Assembly (NCBI GenBank): GCA_007026445.1 | Contig: VDMD01000007.1 | Span: forward strand, 434,001 to 498,000 | Reading direction: 5' to 3' | From: Schizophyllum amplum | Lineage: Eukaryota > Basidiomycota > Agaricomycetes > Agaricales > Schizophyllaceae | DNA: 64,000 nt | Shown here: piece by piece, positions 53,523 through 64,000 of the stretch | Position numbering within the stretch: the stretch's first letter is position 1 | Layout of the letters: every line of letters begins with the position of its first letter | The notes under the pieces: model-generated | Seen by the model: the letters and a program-made list of their open reading frames with translations, nothing else | The model's database searches: none | Told to the model about the DNA's origin: nothing | Program-made: the position numbers and the translations under genes

Positions 53523-54186
53523 ACGCCTTTCCCGCTGCCGTTCCTACGGACCAAAAGTACTGTCACTGTTGTATGCTCGCGGACTTGGTTACTCATTACA
53601 CGTCTCGGACTACAACGCTCTTTTTATCATGGTGAATACGCTGGGAAATTCGCAACATTGTCTATCGACATCCGCCACCGTCGTTTGGGATGTCTACCGT
53701 TCTGTCTCCGTTACCCTACTTACTAGCGAATACCACTGGCATCGTCCACATTACTTATACCTCGCAGTCTTCGAATATGAGATGTCGTATGGATGTCATT
53801 GCAGTTCTTGTGCCAGTGTGTGGCGTGGGAATGTCCACCTAATTGCTCGAGGGCCCGCCGTCGTGTGGGTGAAGGTCGAACCATCGAACACTTTGGTCGA
53901 CATCGCCCACAGCATCTCGGAGATTATCCTCGCACTTCTCGCCAGCCATGGGATTCACGACGCTCACGTTGAATGGTGGGATGGTCTTGAAGGGCCGATA
54001 CAGATGTTATAATTGCGCTTCAAAGTGTGATTTGCTTGTATCGAGAAAACTGAGTCACAGGCAAAGTCCTATGTACACCGTACCTCGCTACTATTCTATG
54101 CGGCCTATCCTATCATACTTCTTCCAGTACTTAGAAGTAGGGCTTGGTAAAAAGGACTCGTTCAAAATCACAACCTACCGGCAATA
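53523..54186. other. Gene-free interval before the tRNA
   Basis: Holds the 3' UTR of the CAF120-like gene. ORFs of up to 147 codons (53569-54012) have no domain or splice support. Runs of A at 54149-54153 and 54164-54167 are the pol III terminator of the minus-strand tRNA. Confidence 0.5.
54149..54153 (-). terminator. Pol III terminator of the tRNA gene
   Basis: Five T on the minus strand, 34 bases after the tRNA 3' end; a closer run of four T lies at 54164-54167. Runs of four or more T end RNA polymerase III transcripts. Confidence 0.65.
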
Positions 54187-54258
54187 TAGCAGCAACTTGT
54201 TTCGATCAAGTGACCTCGGGGTTATGAGCCCCGCGCGCTTCCACTGCGCCATGCTGCT
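54187..54258 (-). tRNA. Initiator tRNA-Met (CAT)
   Basis: 72 bases on the minus strand, no intron. The acceptor stem AGCAGCA/TGCTGCT pairs fully and starts with the A1:U72 pair of eukaryotic initiators. The D stem is GCGC/GCGC. The anticodon stem is CGGGG/CCCCG with loop CTCATAA and anticodon CAT; three consecutive G:C pairs are an initiator hallmark. The T arm is ACTTG/CAAGT with loop ATCGAAA, that is, A in place of T54 and C60 lost, again as in eukaryotic initiator tRNA-Met. The discriminator base is A. CCA is not encoded, as normal for nuclear tRNA genes. Confidence 0.95.
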
Positions 54259-54431
54259 GTACTGCTCTAGCCTCTCCTTGCTTCTACAAGAGCTTTAGGT
54301 ACATACTGCCTTAGACGCGGATCCATGTGATATCGGGCTGCAGCACCTTGCCCGAGCGGCGGCACCGGAACGTCCACTTCATAAGGACACGCTATGTTGG
54401 CGGTCCCGGCACCCCCTTGTTCTTCCCCACA

Positions 54432-56981
54432 ATGGTGAACGCGCAGCCCCCCAAGAACATGCTCACCGTCCGCGATAATAGGACTGGAAAGGTGGTGGAC
54501 ATCCCGTAAGTCGTTCAGCGTCCCGAACGCGTCGGATCGGCGCCGTAACGCGATATCCACGGCAGGATTCAGGATAACAGTATTCCTGCGACTGCATTCA
54601 AGGTTCTGAAGGCGCCGCGCGCTGAGGGGGAGCGCGAAGAGAACGAGACGGAGAAGGTGCGTTGTTGAATGTCCGGTGTCGGATGGCTTGTTAACCTGGT
54701 GCATCGCATTGGCAGGGCTTGCGCATAGCGGACAAGGGCTTCCTCAATACGGCCGTCATACGGAGCGAGATCACCTTCATTGACGGCGATGCAGGAGGTA
54801 CGTACATCACTAGCGCGGCGAGAGACACCTGATCGACAACCTCCCCAGTCTTGCGTTACAGGTGCGATCTCATAGGCTGAACCTCTGAATGCGCATCGAG
54901 GGTTGACGGTCTCGCAGAGGCTTTCCCATCGAGCAGCTCGCGACCAAGTCGTCGCACCTCGAGACGGCGTACTTGCTCATCTATGGCTCCCTCCCCACCG
55001 CGTCGCAATACAAGGTGTGGCAGGACGAAGTGCTGCACCACGGCGTGATGCACTCCGACGCGGAGCAGTTCTTCAAGAGCTTCCGGTATGGCGGACGCTC
55101 GCCCTAGCCAGTATCATCTGACAGACGCGCAGGTACGACGCGCACCCTATGGCCATGCTCACGAGCGCGTTCGCATACCTCGGATCGTACTACAGCGAAG
55201 CGAACCCGTCACTTCAAGGCTCGCCTTCCGTTATTCTACGCGTACGCTTGTCTGATCCTCTCTGACAGGTCAGAAGCTCTTCACCAAAGGTGACCCAGAG
55301 TCGCTCGCGGTCATGGACAAGCAGATCTATCGTCTGATAGGCAAAGCCACTACGCTCGCTGCGTAAGACTTCCTTTGTCTGACTTGACCTTTTACGATCC
55401 GCTCATCCAACCCAGGATGGCCTACCGCGTGCGACAAGGTCGTAACTTCGTCACACCGCCGACGGGCTTGAGCTACACTGGCTCGTAAGTGGAACCGGCA
55501 CATCCAAGCGCACGACAGCCGCTGAAAGTCTCTTAGGTTCCTCTACCAGATGGACCACCTAGGCGAAGAGAACTACAAGCCACACCCCGTGTTGGAAAAG
55601 GCTTTGGATGTCCTCTTCCTCTTACACGCTGACCACGAGCTGAACGCTAGCGCGACGACTGTGCTGCAGACGGGCAGCTCGCTTGTGGATCCCTATAGTG
55701 CCATCGCGTTCGTCATAGATCCTGTGTGCTGTGTATCGTTGGTGGCTGACGCGTCGATTTTCGTAGTGCTGGATGCGCATCGCTCTAGTGCGTATGGCCG
55801 TAATTGTGGCGAGCTGGTGACTAACTTTTGTGCGATGACAGTGGGCCACTACATGGTAAGTGGAGGCCCTTATAAGCTAGCAAGTGTGATTAACGATCTT
55901 GTGCTCTTAGGCGGAGCGAACGAGGCGGTCATTAGGATGCTCATCTCGATCGGAAAGTGAGCCGAACATGTCTCTTCACAATTTGTGGCTTATTTACGAC
56001 CGCTCTCCAGGCCAGAGAATGTCCCAGGATTTCTCGAAGCGGTCAAGCGGAAGGACAAAGTGCTGTCGGGCTTCGGCCATCGGTAGGATTTATTTTGTTC
56101 TGGTTGATGCAGGATGACTGCTAACGCGTATCACCAGCGTCTACAAGACCTCCGACCCGCGTTCGTTCATCGTCCGTCAGATAGCCGACGAGGTGTTCCG
56201 CGTGTGAGTAGCGCGCTCCCATTTGCAGCTTCTGCTCAGTGCTTACTGGTGGTAGAACCGGCAAAGATGAACTGCTCGAGACGGCTATGGCCCTTCATCA
56301 CGAAGCGATGAAAGATGACTACTTCGTCAAGCGCAAGCTCGCACCGAACGTTGACTTTTGGAGGTATGTTGGACATACTGGCATGTTTAGTACGGCATCG
56401 AGCTGAACCACGACGTCTAGCGGGCTGATCTACCGTGCTATGGGTACGTCTTGTGAATGGCCAATCCTGCTTCTCTGACGTGGCTTGCCGCAGGTTTCCC
56501 TCTCGACTTCTTCCCCGTGCTTTTTGCTGTACCCCGCGTGGTGGGCTGGCTGGCGCACTGGCGGCAGGTATGTAGAATCCATATCTGCTTCTTTCCCCTC
56601 GTGATCACTGTGCTGTGTTGGTGCTGATGGATTGCCGGCCGTAGATGATGCTGCAGGAAGGAGGCGTGAAGATATGGCGACCGAGGCAGATATACGTGGG
56701 CCCAGGCAAGCGCGACTACGTTGCGGTCGACGAGCGCGTTGCTGAGGAAGGCCCGCGGCTGACGCCGTCGCCGGTTGTGCATTCCGGGTGAGTCGGGCGT
56801 TGCTTTGCGGGACATGCGTGTCGAGGCGCGGTGCGGCGTCGGTTGCCCGCGTATAGCGTCCTTCGGCCTTGATGGCGATGGCTTGGCAACTGAGTTGGAT
56901 CAAATTGACACGTTGTGCAGGATTTCGAAGCGCACGATGCTTGCCGAGTTCAAGGGGAAGCCTGTCCGGGCGCGTCTATAA
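54432..56981 (+). CDS. Citrate synthase, peroxisomal type
   Basis: Condenses acetyl-CoA with oxaloacetate. Nineteen exons close in frame to 491 residues: 54432-54505, 54566-54656, 54716-54797, 54849-54861, 54918-55085, 55133-55218, 55269-55362, 55416-55484, 55537-55707, 55767-55787, 55842-55855, 55911-55956, 56011-56082, 56138-56203, 56256-56363, 56421-56443, 56494-56567, 56645-56787, 56921-56981. Family motifs: [30 protein letters not shown] with catalytic His about 259, [31 protein letters not shown] (His 333) and NVDFWSG (Asp 389). There is no N-terminal presequence, and the protein ends ARL, a PTS1-like peroxisomal signal, so this is more likely the peroxisomal or cytosolic isozyme than the TCA enzyme. 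Exons of 13, 21, 14 and 23 nt are required to rebuild the conserved core. The intron after exon 6 needs a GC donor. Confidence 0.92.
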
Positions 56982-57320
56982 CCTCGGAAGTGCTGGCCAT
57001 AAATCTACTCTCTGCTGCGTCGAGGAATATATATTTGCTGGTCATCTTGAATCTCCTGAGGGCTGAACGGAGGAGGCAACGGCTGATTGCTACCGCCGAA
57101 GCCAAGGATGAATGCATGCCAGTTCGAGTATCGAGGCACATGGGTTGTCTATTTGTCCGGCCGGAAACGCGTGATGGCCGGCCCGGGGTGTTGTCTGTTG
57201 TTTGGCAATCAGTGGGAAGATGCGGCGACTTTTTATCGTTTCCAGTCTCCCCCTCTTGTCCTTGTCGTCGTCCATACCTGGCTGCTGCCTCCTTCCTGTC
57301 GTTTTCTCGCCGCTGACAGA
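56982..57320. other. Spacer, 339 bp
   Basis: Between the citrate synthase stop and the start of the GPI-anchored protein gene, both plus strand. Pyrimidine-rich just before the ATG at 57321, as in many fungal promoters. No gene is seen. Confidence 0.5.
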
Positions 57321-58335
57321 ATGTTCGCCGTGTCACTCGTTACCCTCTCTCTCTTCGCTGCTCGCGCCTACGCTCAGGCCGAGCTGACGATCAACAGCCC
57401 GACGGCGACCGCGGTGAGTACAAGTCTCTGCGTTTCTCGGGCGGCTTGGTGTGTCGTGCGGTCCCGGGCGGCGTTCCCCTTCATATCTCGGCGGATGCGC
57501 AATAGCGGGGAGGGAGGGGACGAAGCGCGCTCGTCCTGTAGCGCGCGGCCGAAACTGCCCGCCTGCCAGCTCGCCCTTGACAACGTCCCCCTACGTCTGA
57601 AAGCCCGTTGCTGAACCTTTTCCTCCAGTGTGGCTGGACCGATTTCACCTGGAACCCCACCGCCGGACCCTACTCCATTGCCCTCGTCAACCCTGACGAC
57701 CCCTGCAACAACGTCTAGTAGGTACCCTCAGGCTTGCAGTTAGCGCGGTTCGCTGACCCGTTACCCATCAGCTACGAGTCGGACGATGTCAACGATGCCT
57801 CAGACATGTGGCTCCAGATCCCTCTCCCTGAGGGCACCAAGTTCCAGGCCAGCATCCTGGACGGCTACAACAACGAGGTGTTCAGCGATGTCGTGAGTCA
57901 AGACTTGATTAATCGCCCATATACGTGACATGCTCACCTTCGGTCAGATCACCGTCGCTGAGGGTGCCAACGACTGTATCCCCGACTCGCTGAGCTACCT
58001 GCTCCCGTCGTCGTCGGCCAGCTCCGCGTCGTCCACTGCTGCAGGATCTTCTTCCTCTTCGGCTTCGTCGGCGGCCGCGTACGTGCTCAGCCTTCCATCA
58101 GAAATATGTCGTTAACGAGACTCTTAGCACCACGCTCGCTGCGTCGTCCAACGCGCGCGTCGCCGCTTCCACGACGGCGTCTTCCTCAGCGGCCGCAACC
58201 ACGTCCCTCGAGGCGGTCGGCGCTGCCCAGGCCGGTATTGGCCAGGGTGACAACAACGGCGCGTCCGCGACCAAGTTCACGACCCCTGCTCTTCTTCTCG
58301 GCGCTATCGCCGCGGTCGCTGGTTTCGCGCTCTAA
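57321..58335 (+). CDS. Secreted Ser-rich GPI-anchored protein
   Basis: Five exons (57321-57413, 57629-57717, 57772-57892, 57948-58078, 58128-58335) give 213 residues. It has a signal peptide (MFAVSLVTLSLFAARAYA, cleavage after AYA), then a beta-rich domain of about 100 residues (LTINSPTATAQCGWTDFTWN, GPYSIALVNPDDPC, KFQASILDGYNNEVFSD) resembling the Kre9/Knh1-like N-terminal fold common in agaricomycete cell-wall proteins. A Ser/Ala/Thr-rich stalk and a hydrophobic tail (TPALLLGAIAAVAGFAL) after an NGAS site make a GPI-attachment signal. Four Cys in the domain could form two disulphides. Expected at the plasma membrane or in the wall; exact role unknown. The first intron (215 nt) is longer than usual in this window. 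Confidence 0.85.
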
Positions 58336-58959
58336 TTGGTGCAATATACCCTCCAACGTCTCGCCTGCGCTATCTACCCCTTTTCCTCCTCTCTTGTCCA
58401 CTTTCTATCAGGTCTTCTTCGTCTACACTCTACACTGAATGGAATCCGGGGATTCAGCTGCGCGTTCTCGGTGGACACTTGCGCGGGATATGTTTCTACA
58501 TATACCGTCCTTTGTTCATACTCAGTACGATGCTTCACTTGTGATCAGAGGCAGATGTATACATTACACGGGAACAGAGCACCCTAGTGGACTCTGGTGG
58601 TGTACAGTAGCTTTGTTACCACTTTGTCTGGAACCTTTACGGTGCAACGCTGAGTATAATCCTCGGTTCATGTTTTCTTGGGTCATTGTGTATACAGTAT
58701 CAAGAATCGAGGCTGGACTAGCCAGCGTTGCAAACATCATCGGTGTGAACAGGAACAGTGATTCTGATGAAACATTGAAAGCAAGAACAGTGGGCAACTT
58801 GAACTTGTTCCCACGTGATAAGGATCGAACGATGTCGTCTCGCGTCCTTGTTCTTGACAAAGGCCTTGACGCGACTTTCTATGGTACGATACATCTAGGC
58901 TCATACTTATAATCCATTCCCTCTACTTTTCACACACACATCTTCTCCTCGAAGCAGCC
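58336..58959. other. Gene-free interval upstream of ERG24
   Basis: 624 bp. An ORF at 58439-58912 has no recognisable domain. The right end is the promoter of the sterol reductase gene, with a CT/CA-rich stretch before the ATG. Confidence 0.45.
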
Positions 58960-60811
58960 ATGTCCAAGACGCCCACCCAGGACGTCGCGGTCCGCAACCT
59001 CAACCCGCGTACCACCCAGTACGAGTTCGCGGGCCCCCTGGGCGCGCTCTTCGTCACCGTCATCGTCCCCATCGTCACCTACGCCCTCTACTTTGGCTGC
59101 TCCGAACAGAGCGGCGGCTGCTTTCTCGAGGACACGTCGCGCTGCTTCTTCCAGTCGTGCGGGGACGGCCCGGACTCGTCATGGATGAATAACTGGGCGA
59201 CGATCTCCGCGCTTGTGAAGCGCGACCTCACGAGCCCGGACTGGTGGAAGGGGCTGTGGGACACGGAAGCGGCCATTGCGTACGCGGCGTGGTACGCATT
59301 CTGCGTCGTCTGCTGGGCGGTGGTGCCGGGGGAGCAGGTGCAGGGCGCGCAGATGCGCAACGGCCAGACCAAGACCTACAAGATCAATGGTGTGTGGCGT
59401 TCTCAATGATAAGGGCCTGATGTAACTGACGTCCTGCAGCTCTACCAACGGCGATGCTGGCGCTCGGCCTGACGTTCGGCTACATCTTCCAGAACGGCCC
59501 TGAGAAATTCACGTTCATCTACCACCACTGGGTCGGTCTCGTCACGTCCGCCCTCCTCATGTCTGTCGTCCAAGCGCTCTACGTCTACGCCGCGTCCTTC
59601 GCGAAGGGGAAGCTCCTCGCGGAAGGAGGCAACTCTGGCAACTTTATTTACGACGTGCGTTCAGACTATATCGGTCGCGTCGTGATACTCATTGCATGGT
59701 TCAGTTCTTCATCGGTCGCGAGCTGAACCCCTCGATTGGCTCCTTCGACATCAAGTCGTTCAACGAGCTTCGTCCGGGCCTCATTCTTTGGATGCTCATA
59801 GATATCAGCATGGTCTGTGAGCAGGCTGTTCGGAGAGGCGGTTTCTCGCAGGTTAGAGCTCTGGCCTTCTATGTGCTGTCGTGCTCGCTGACACACAATC
59901 AAGGTGACGGACTCTATGTGGTTGGTCCTAGGCTTCCACTGCTGGTATGTGATGGACTCGCTCTACAACGAGGTAAGCCCCATTGTCATCTTCCGATATG
60001 CGACCTCAATATCTTGTAGCCGGCGATCTTCACCACTATGGACATCACCACCGACGGATTTGGCTTCATGCTCGCTGTCGGTGATCTGGCATGGGTGCCG
60101 TTCGCCTACAGTCTTCAGGTATGCAATTGTTCGCCTTACGGTTTGACACCCGCTTAACGTATGACAGGCGCGCTACCTGGCTTTCCGCCACGTAGAGCTC
60201 GGGTACTTCTGGGTATGTGGCACTTCATCTATCTGCATTGAATTGCTGAATTTAACCGATTGTCAGACCGCAGCCATCTTAGGAACAAACCTACTTGGCT
60301 ACTACATCTTCCGCTCCGCGAACGGAGAGAAGAACAACTTCAAAAATGACCAGGACACCAAAAGTTTGTGTTTGCGGATTCGCAAATCGTACCTCCTTGA
60401 CGAGCATATCCTCACGCAGACCTCAAATACTTCACGACGTCCACCGGGCGTAAGCTGATCACCTCCGGCTGGTGGGGCTGGTCAAGGCATCCGAACTACT
60501 TGTGAGTGCGGCCGGATCCACGCGGAACTCTGTGCTGAAGGCCTCTGCCAGCGGCGACTGGCTCATGAGCGTCGCCTGGTCTCTGCCGACGGGGTTCGCT
60601 ACGCCCATGACCTACTTCTACCCCATTTACTTTGCTGTGCTGCTTGTGCACCGGCAGCTACGCGACGATGAGGCGTGCCACAAGAAGTTTGTCGTTACAC
60701 TTGTATTTTTGTTGTTCGTCCAGCTGACCAGCGTGTCTCTTTAGGTACGGCAAGGACTGGGAGGCGTACAAGAAACTTGTGCCGTATCGGATAGTGAGGT
60801 ACCTTTACTGA
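58960..60811 (+). CDS. ERG24: Delta(14)-sterol reductase
   Basis: Reduces the C14-C15 double bond in ergosterol synthesis, in the ER membrane, using NADPH. Ten exons (58960-59389, 59440-59654, 59705-59851, 59904-59972, 60020-60118, 60168-60212, 60267-60363, 60420-60501, 60552-60686, 60745-60811) give 461 residues. Family signs: [20 protein letters not shown], many hydrophobic helices, [60 protein letters not shown] and the tail [20 protein letters not shown] then [15 protein letters not shown]24 rather than ERG4 is favoured by the tail and the [11 protein letters not shown] block, though the two families are close. Size is as expected. Confidence 0.92.
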
Positions 60812-62161
60812 GAATTGGACGTCTTTGCTTGTGCTACCGATTCTTCCGTTTGGATGGATCGCTATGCGTATGTGACTGCCGTGCCAGTCATCGCCCGAAT
60901 ACCGTCTGTGCTGCATCTCTTGCCTGTCATCTCGGTTGTGTCTCTTGCTCGACGCTCATCTGTTCGCCGTGTCTCGTATCGTATGTACTTGTGCTATGCT
61001 CTTGCTGTCGGGTTGTGCGCTTAAATATCGAAAATGTCGGGACGTCATCGTCTTGTCTGTCGCCTTATTCAATATACGATGACAGTCTCGCTAGGAGCCT
61101 GACTGGCTCTTGCTGGGCAAGGAAAGAGTCTGAGTCCAGTGTGAGAGACTCTGCTCGGCTTCTGATGTTGTCTTTGACGCGCTGCGTGATCTTGTCTCTC
61201 GCCTTCAACTCGCCTTGATGACCCGACCCGCGCGCTTTCATACCAACGACAGACAAGGGAAAGCTGCAGCTGCCAATCCATAATACACACTCCCTGTACG
61301 ATGTGTATCTCGCGGGTGACGCGTGTTGCGCAAGTTCAACATCCAAGAATCAACGGACACCTTCGAATGACCTTCCTCCGGATCGTCAGCGTTCGCTGTT
61401 CCTGCTGCGGGAGCTGCTCATGTTCCTGCTGCGCACTCATTCTCACTCGTGGGCCGGGGTCGTGTCCTTGTCCTTCGTTGCGGTGGGCCTTGTCAGTCGT
61501 TGCGGCAAGCCTTGCGGACGGTGCGGGCAGCCTCGACAGCGCTCCACCACCATACGCGGAGTCCTGTAGTCGTCGTGGAGGCGGGATCGTGTTGCGGAAG
61601 ATCGGGATCGTGCGGCGGGCTTGCGCCCGCGTCGCCCAAGAGACACCTTTGCTATCTTGGCACGGGATAAAGACGGTATGCCATCCCGAGAAGGCTGGCT
61701 CAACGAGTTTGGGTACGCTCCACATTCCGCGTTCGCAGACTCACTGTATAGGAGGCAGTACAATTGTTTGATACGCTTGGGGACCACCTCGATTCTTTCG
61801 GGGCCAGCTTGATGCCACCTCGATTCATTTGGGGCCACATACGTCGCAGACGCAGCCTCGATCACGATGGGTCGGTCCCTACGTCGCAGATGCCAAAGTT
61901 ACCGTGCGGGCTTGTTGTCACGGGCGTGGTTGACGAGGGTGGCTGCGGAGCGCGAATCGCTATGCATGCGCCTCCGCTGAAACGCTACTCTGCGTGAGAG
62001 TCTTGCGGCTGGGGTTCATCCTAATAGAATCTTATGGCAACGGGAAGGTATAGGGAGTATATAAGGACGAGGTCCGCTGCACGACGTTCCTCACCAACTA
62101 TTGTCCTTCACACATCCTTTTGTATTTAACTTTCTCAGTCTTCCCTCACCTCACGCATACC
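60812..62161. other. Gene-free interval, 1.35 kb
   Basis: Between ERG24 and the thaumatin-like gene. Overlapping ORFs at 61301-61865 on both strands have no domain and no splice chain. A TATATAAG box at 62058 marks the promoter of the next gene. Confidence 0.45.
62058..62065 (+). promoter_or_regulatory. TATA box of the thaumatin-like gene
   Basis: TATATAAG, 97 bp before the ATG at 62162. Position and sequence fit a strong, regulated promoter. Confidence 0.65.
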
Positions 62162-63088
62162 ATGAAGAGCTTCGCTGTCCTCTCTGTCCTCGTCGCGGCC
62201 GCGACCGCGCGCACGTTCACCGTTAAGAACAACTGCGCGTTCACCATCTGGCCGGGCATGTTCACCGACCTGAACGCCGGCACCGCCGTCCCCGACCACG
62301 CCACTGGGTAAGGGATCTATTCACCTTCCGTCGAGGAAACCTTTGCTGACTGCTTTATCTAGCTGGGAGCAGGCTGCTGGCGAGGAGGTCCAGTTCGCAG
62401 TTCCCGACAACTGGACTGCCGGCCGCATCTGGGGTCGCACCAACTGCGACTTCAGCACCAACCCTGGCCCCCTCTCTTGCGAGACCGGTGGCTGCAACGG
62501 TGGCCTTGAGTGTTCGACCGATGCCGGCACCGGTGTCCCGCCCGCGTCCGTCGCTGAGTGGACGCTCAGCGCGGAGGGCGACTCCGACTGGTACGACGTC
62601 TCCCTCGTTGACGGTAAGCTATTTTCCTCTACTCGTACTACATCGAAAAATGCTTACAACCCACCGCAGGCTTCAACCTCCCCGTCTCCGTCACCCCGTC
62701 GACCGACTGCCAGGTGGCGAGCTGCCCGACCGACCTGAACCCGGATTGCCCGGCGGAGCTCCAGCTCCCCGGCGCAGACGGCAGCATCGTTGGCTGCAAG
62801 TCCGCGTGCTTCGCGAACCTCGACGGTAACCAGCAGGACTCCGGCAACTGCTGCAGCGGCTCGCACAGCACCGCCGACACCTGCCCGCCGAGCGGTGTGC
62901 AGTACTACGACTACTTCAAGAACGGTTGCAAGGACTCGTACGTCTACGCGTATGACGAGTCCTCCGAGACCGCTCTCTGGACCTGCCCGACTGGCAGCGC
63001 GGCTGGTGAGCTTGGCCTTTTAGAATTGAATTGCGGCGATGACGCTAACTGTGCGGCTCGCAGACTACACCGTCACCTTCTGCCCTTA
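62162..63088 (+). CDS. Thaumatin-like secreted protein
   Basis: Four exons (62162-62307, 62363-62613, 62670-63005, 63063-63088) give 252 residues. Signal peptide MKSFAVLSVLVAAATA, then the thaumatin fold: RTFTVKNNCAFTIWPGMFTD, VPDNWTAGRIWGRTNCDF, GDCxGxLEC-like sequence (CETGGCNGGLEC), SVAEWTL, YDVSLVDGFNLPVSVTP and CCSGSHSTADTCPP. The mature part has 16 Cys, the number expected for eight disulphides. Fungal thaumatin-like proteins act on beta-1,3-glucans in the wall, often during fruit-body maturation. The Arg in GRTNCDF and Glu in AEWTL are candidates for the REDDD cleft. Secretion is clear; enzymatic activity is inferred. Confidence 0.93.
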
Positions 63089-63309
63089 AGTTGACCACAC
63101 CACGACTCTTCGCGGCTCCCATGCATCGTGACGACGAAAAGGGAAGACTATGTGGAGGACGACCTTTTACCGTTATTTATACCATTTAACTTAACGATAT
63201 CGGCCTCCGTATCGAATGAACAGTCGCTCGAACGAAACGTCTTCTTATCGCGCGTGAGCTTCTGTGAGAATCGGACGGGTATGTATACCCGAGGCATATG
63301 TTGAACACT

Positions 63310-64000
63310 TCAGGCGATAATACAGCTGCTGGTCACGGCTCGTAGGCGATGTGCAAGTCTCTTCCTTCTAGAAGGCCCTTCGTAAAAGACAGGCCGGCAC
63401 TGTTGCATTCGGCGTGAAGACTGACATTAGTTATCAGTTTGTGAGTGGGTAACACAACGAGTAATGGACGTACAGATTCCTCCCTGATGCTGCGAACTAT
63501 GGCATGTACAACTTCTTCTACGTTGCGTGCCGATCCCTCTTCGTCGTCGTCAGTGACCGAAAATTGAAAGAAGGGCACGCCGTTCTCCTCGGCACACTGC
63601 TTGCCCGTCGCTATGGTGCTGTCAGTGGGGCGAAAAATACTGTAACACGCATTGTAAGTGACCTTCGTCTTCTTCTGTTTGCGACCAATCCAGTGCACTA
63701 ACAAGTGCTATGGGATAGGTTTTGTCGAAATACTCGGTGAACCTTTTGAGTATGAGGCCCACAAAGTATAAGGAGTCATAGATCGACGAGTAGATGAACA
63801 CGCATGCGTCTGCATCACTGCCGAGTTCTTCAGGGTTGCGTATTCGACCACTATTGCAAGACGCATCAGTAGGTCGTCTTGTCACTTACAGGTATGGCTT
63901 ACAACGTTATACCAGGAACTTCCAACTCGACGAATTTGATTATGAGGGCTCTTCCATCGACCCAACAAAGGCGTTGCGTTGGGGAGATTGCGTTCATGCG
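63310..64000 (-). CDS. Partial gene, possible small-GTPase-like protein
   Basis: Cut by the right edge; only the 3' part is present and the splicing is not fully solved. Visible exon pieces read LGSDADACVFIYSSIYDSLY, then GLILKRFTEYFDKTYPIAL, TIATGKQCAEENGVPFFQFS, then DDDEEGSARNVEEVVHAIVRSI. The order (a strand after an acidic Asp, a helix, a PIxLV strand, a GKQxAEExxxPFFxxS strand, then a helix ending VxAIVRSI) resembles the second half of Ras-like GTPases. The G4 motif NKxD is not seen, so this may be a degenerate member. The stop could be at 63333 or 63310, depending on the last splice. Confidence 0.45.

Noticed and set aside
53569..54012. 147-codon ORF after the CAF120-like gene
   Set aside because: Lies in the 3' UTR region with no recognisable motif.
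61301..61865. Overlapping ORFs on both strands before the thaumatin-like gene
   Set aside because: Mutually overlapping, no domain, no splice support; a promoter-distal intergenic region is the simpler reading.
1..64000. CRISPR arrays, insertion sequences, LTR elements, rRNA
   Set aside because: None seen. The only tandem repeats are coding microsatellites, one AT run and a two-copy 15-mer; no terminal repeats, integrase or reverse transcriptase other than TERT were found.

Overview
This window is nuclear DNA of a filamentous basidiomycete, very probably an Agaricomycete. Genes are dense, lie on both strands and are cut by many short introns (about 48-75 nt, GT..AG with a few GC..AG). Intergenic spaces are short, divergent gene pairs are common, and the recognisable proteins are fungal (ERG24-type sterol reductase, a Ser-rich GPI-anchored protein, fungal thaumatin-like protein, Spf31-type J protein, CAF120-like PH protein). 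Most gene models below were spliced by hand; almost all close exactly in frame, which is the main evidence for them.

Layout. 1-8 kb: an unknown Ser-rich protein, a TPR protein, a small mitochondrial-type membrane protein and a Ca3427-like periplasmic-binding-fold protein. 8.0-12.5 kb: a complete 24-exon telomerase reverse transcriptase. 12.7-13.1 kb: PAM18. 13.4-25.5 kb: three paralogous UPF1-like SF1 helicases, two in direct tandem and one inverted, with a carnitine acyltransferase between the second and third. 25.9-31.5 kb: RMI1, DNAJC8/Spf31, COX11 and an MDR oxidoreductase. 32.6-42.6 kb: PA2G4/EBP1-like protein, a SAM methyltransferase, NDUFB8-like complex I subunit and RAD2/XPG. 43.0-47.4 kb: an uncharacterised 1332-residue protein with an N-terminal membrane domain and acidic repeats. 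48.5-53.5 kb: CAF120/SKG3-like PH protein. 54.2 kb: an initiator tRNA-Met gene. 54.4-63.1 kb: citrate synthase rich in micro-exons, a GPI-anchored protein, ERG24 and a thaumatin-like protein. A gene running off the right edge closes the window.

The most unusual part is 13.4-25.5 kb. All three helicases carry an N-terminal domain that resembles a degenerate RNase D-like exonuclease fold, followed by a UPF1-type core. They share intron positions, so they arose by duplication, and the third copy has a sharp base-composition change in the middle of the gene. Other points of interest: C-terminal PTS1-like tripeptides on both citrate synthase (ARL) and carnitine acyltransferase (SHL), which together suggest a peroxisomal acetyl-unit shuttle; five GC-AG introns; and several stop-free introns whose length is a multiple of three, which an ORF finder would hide.
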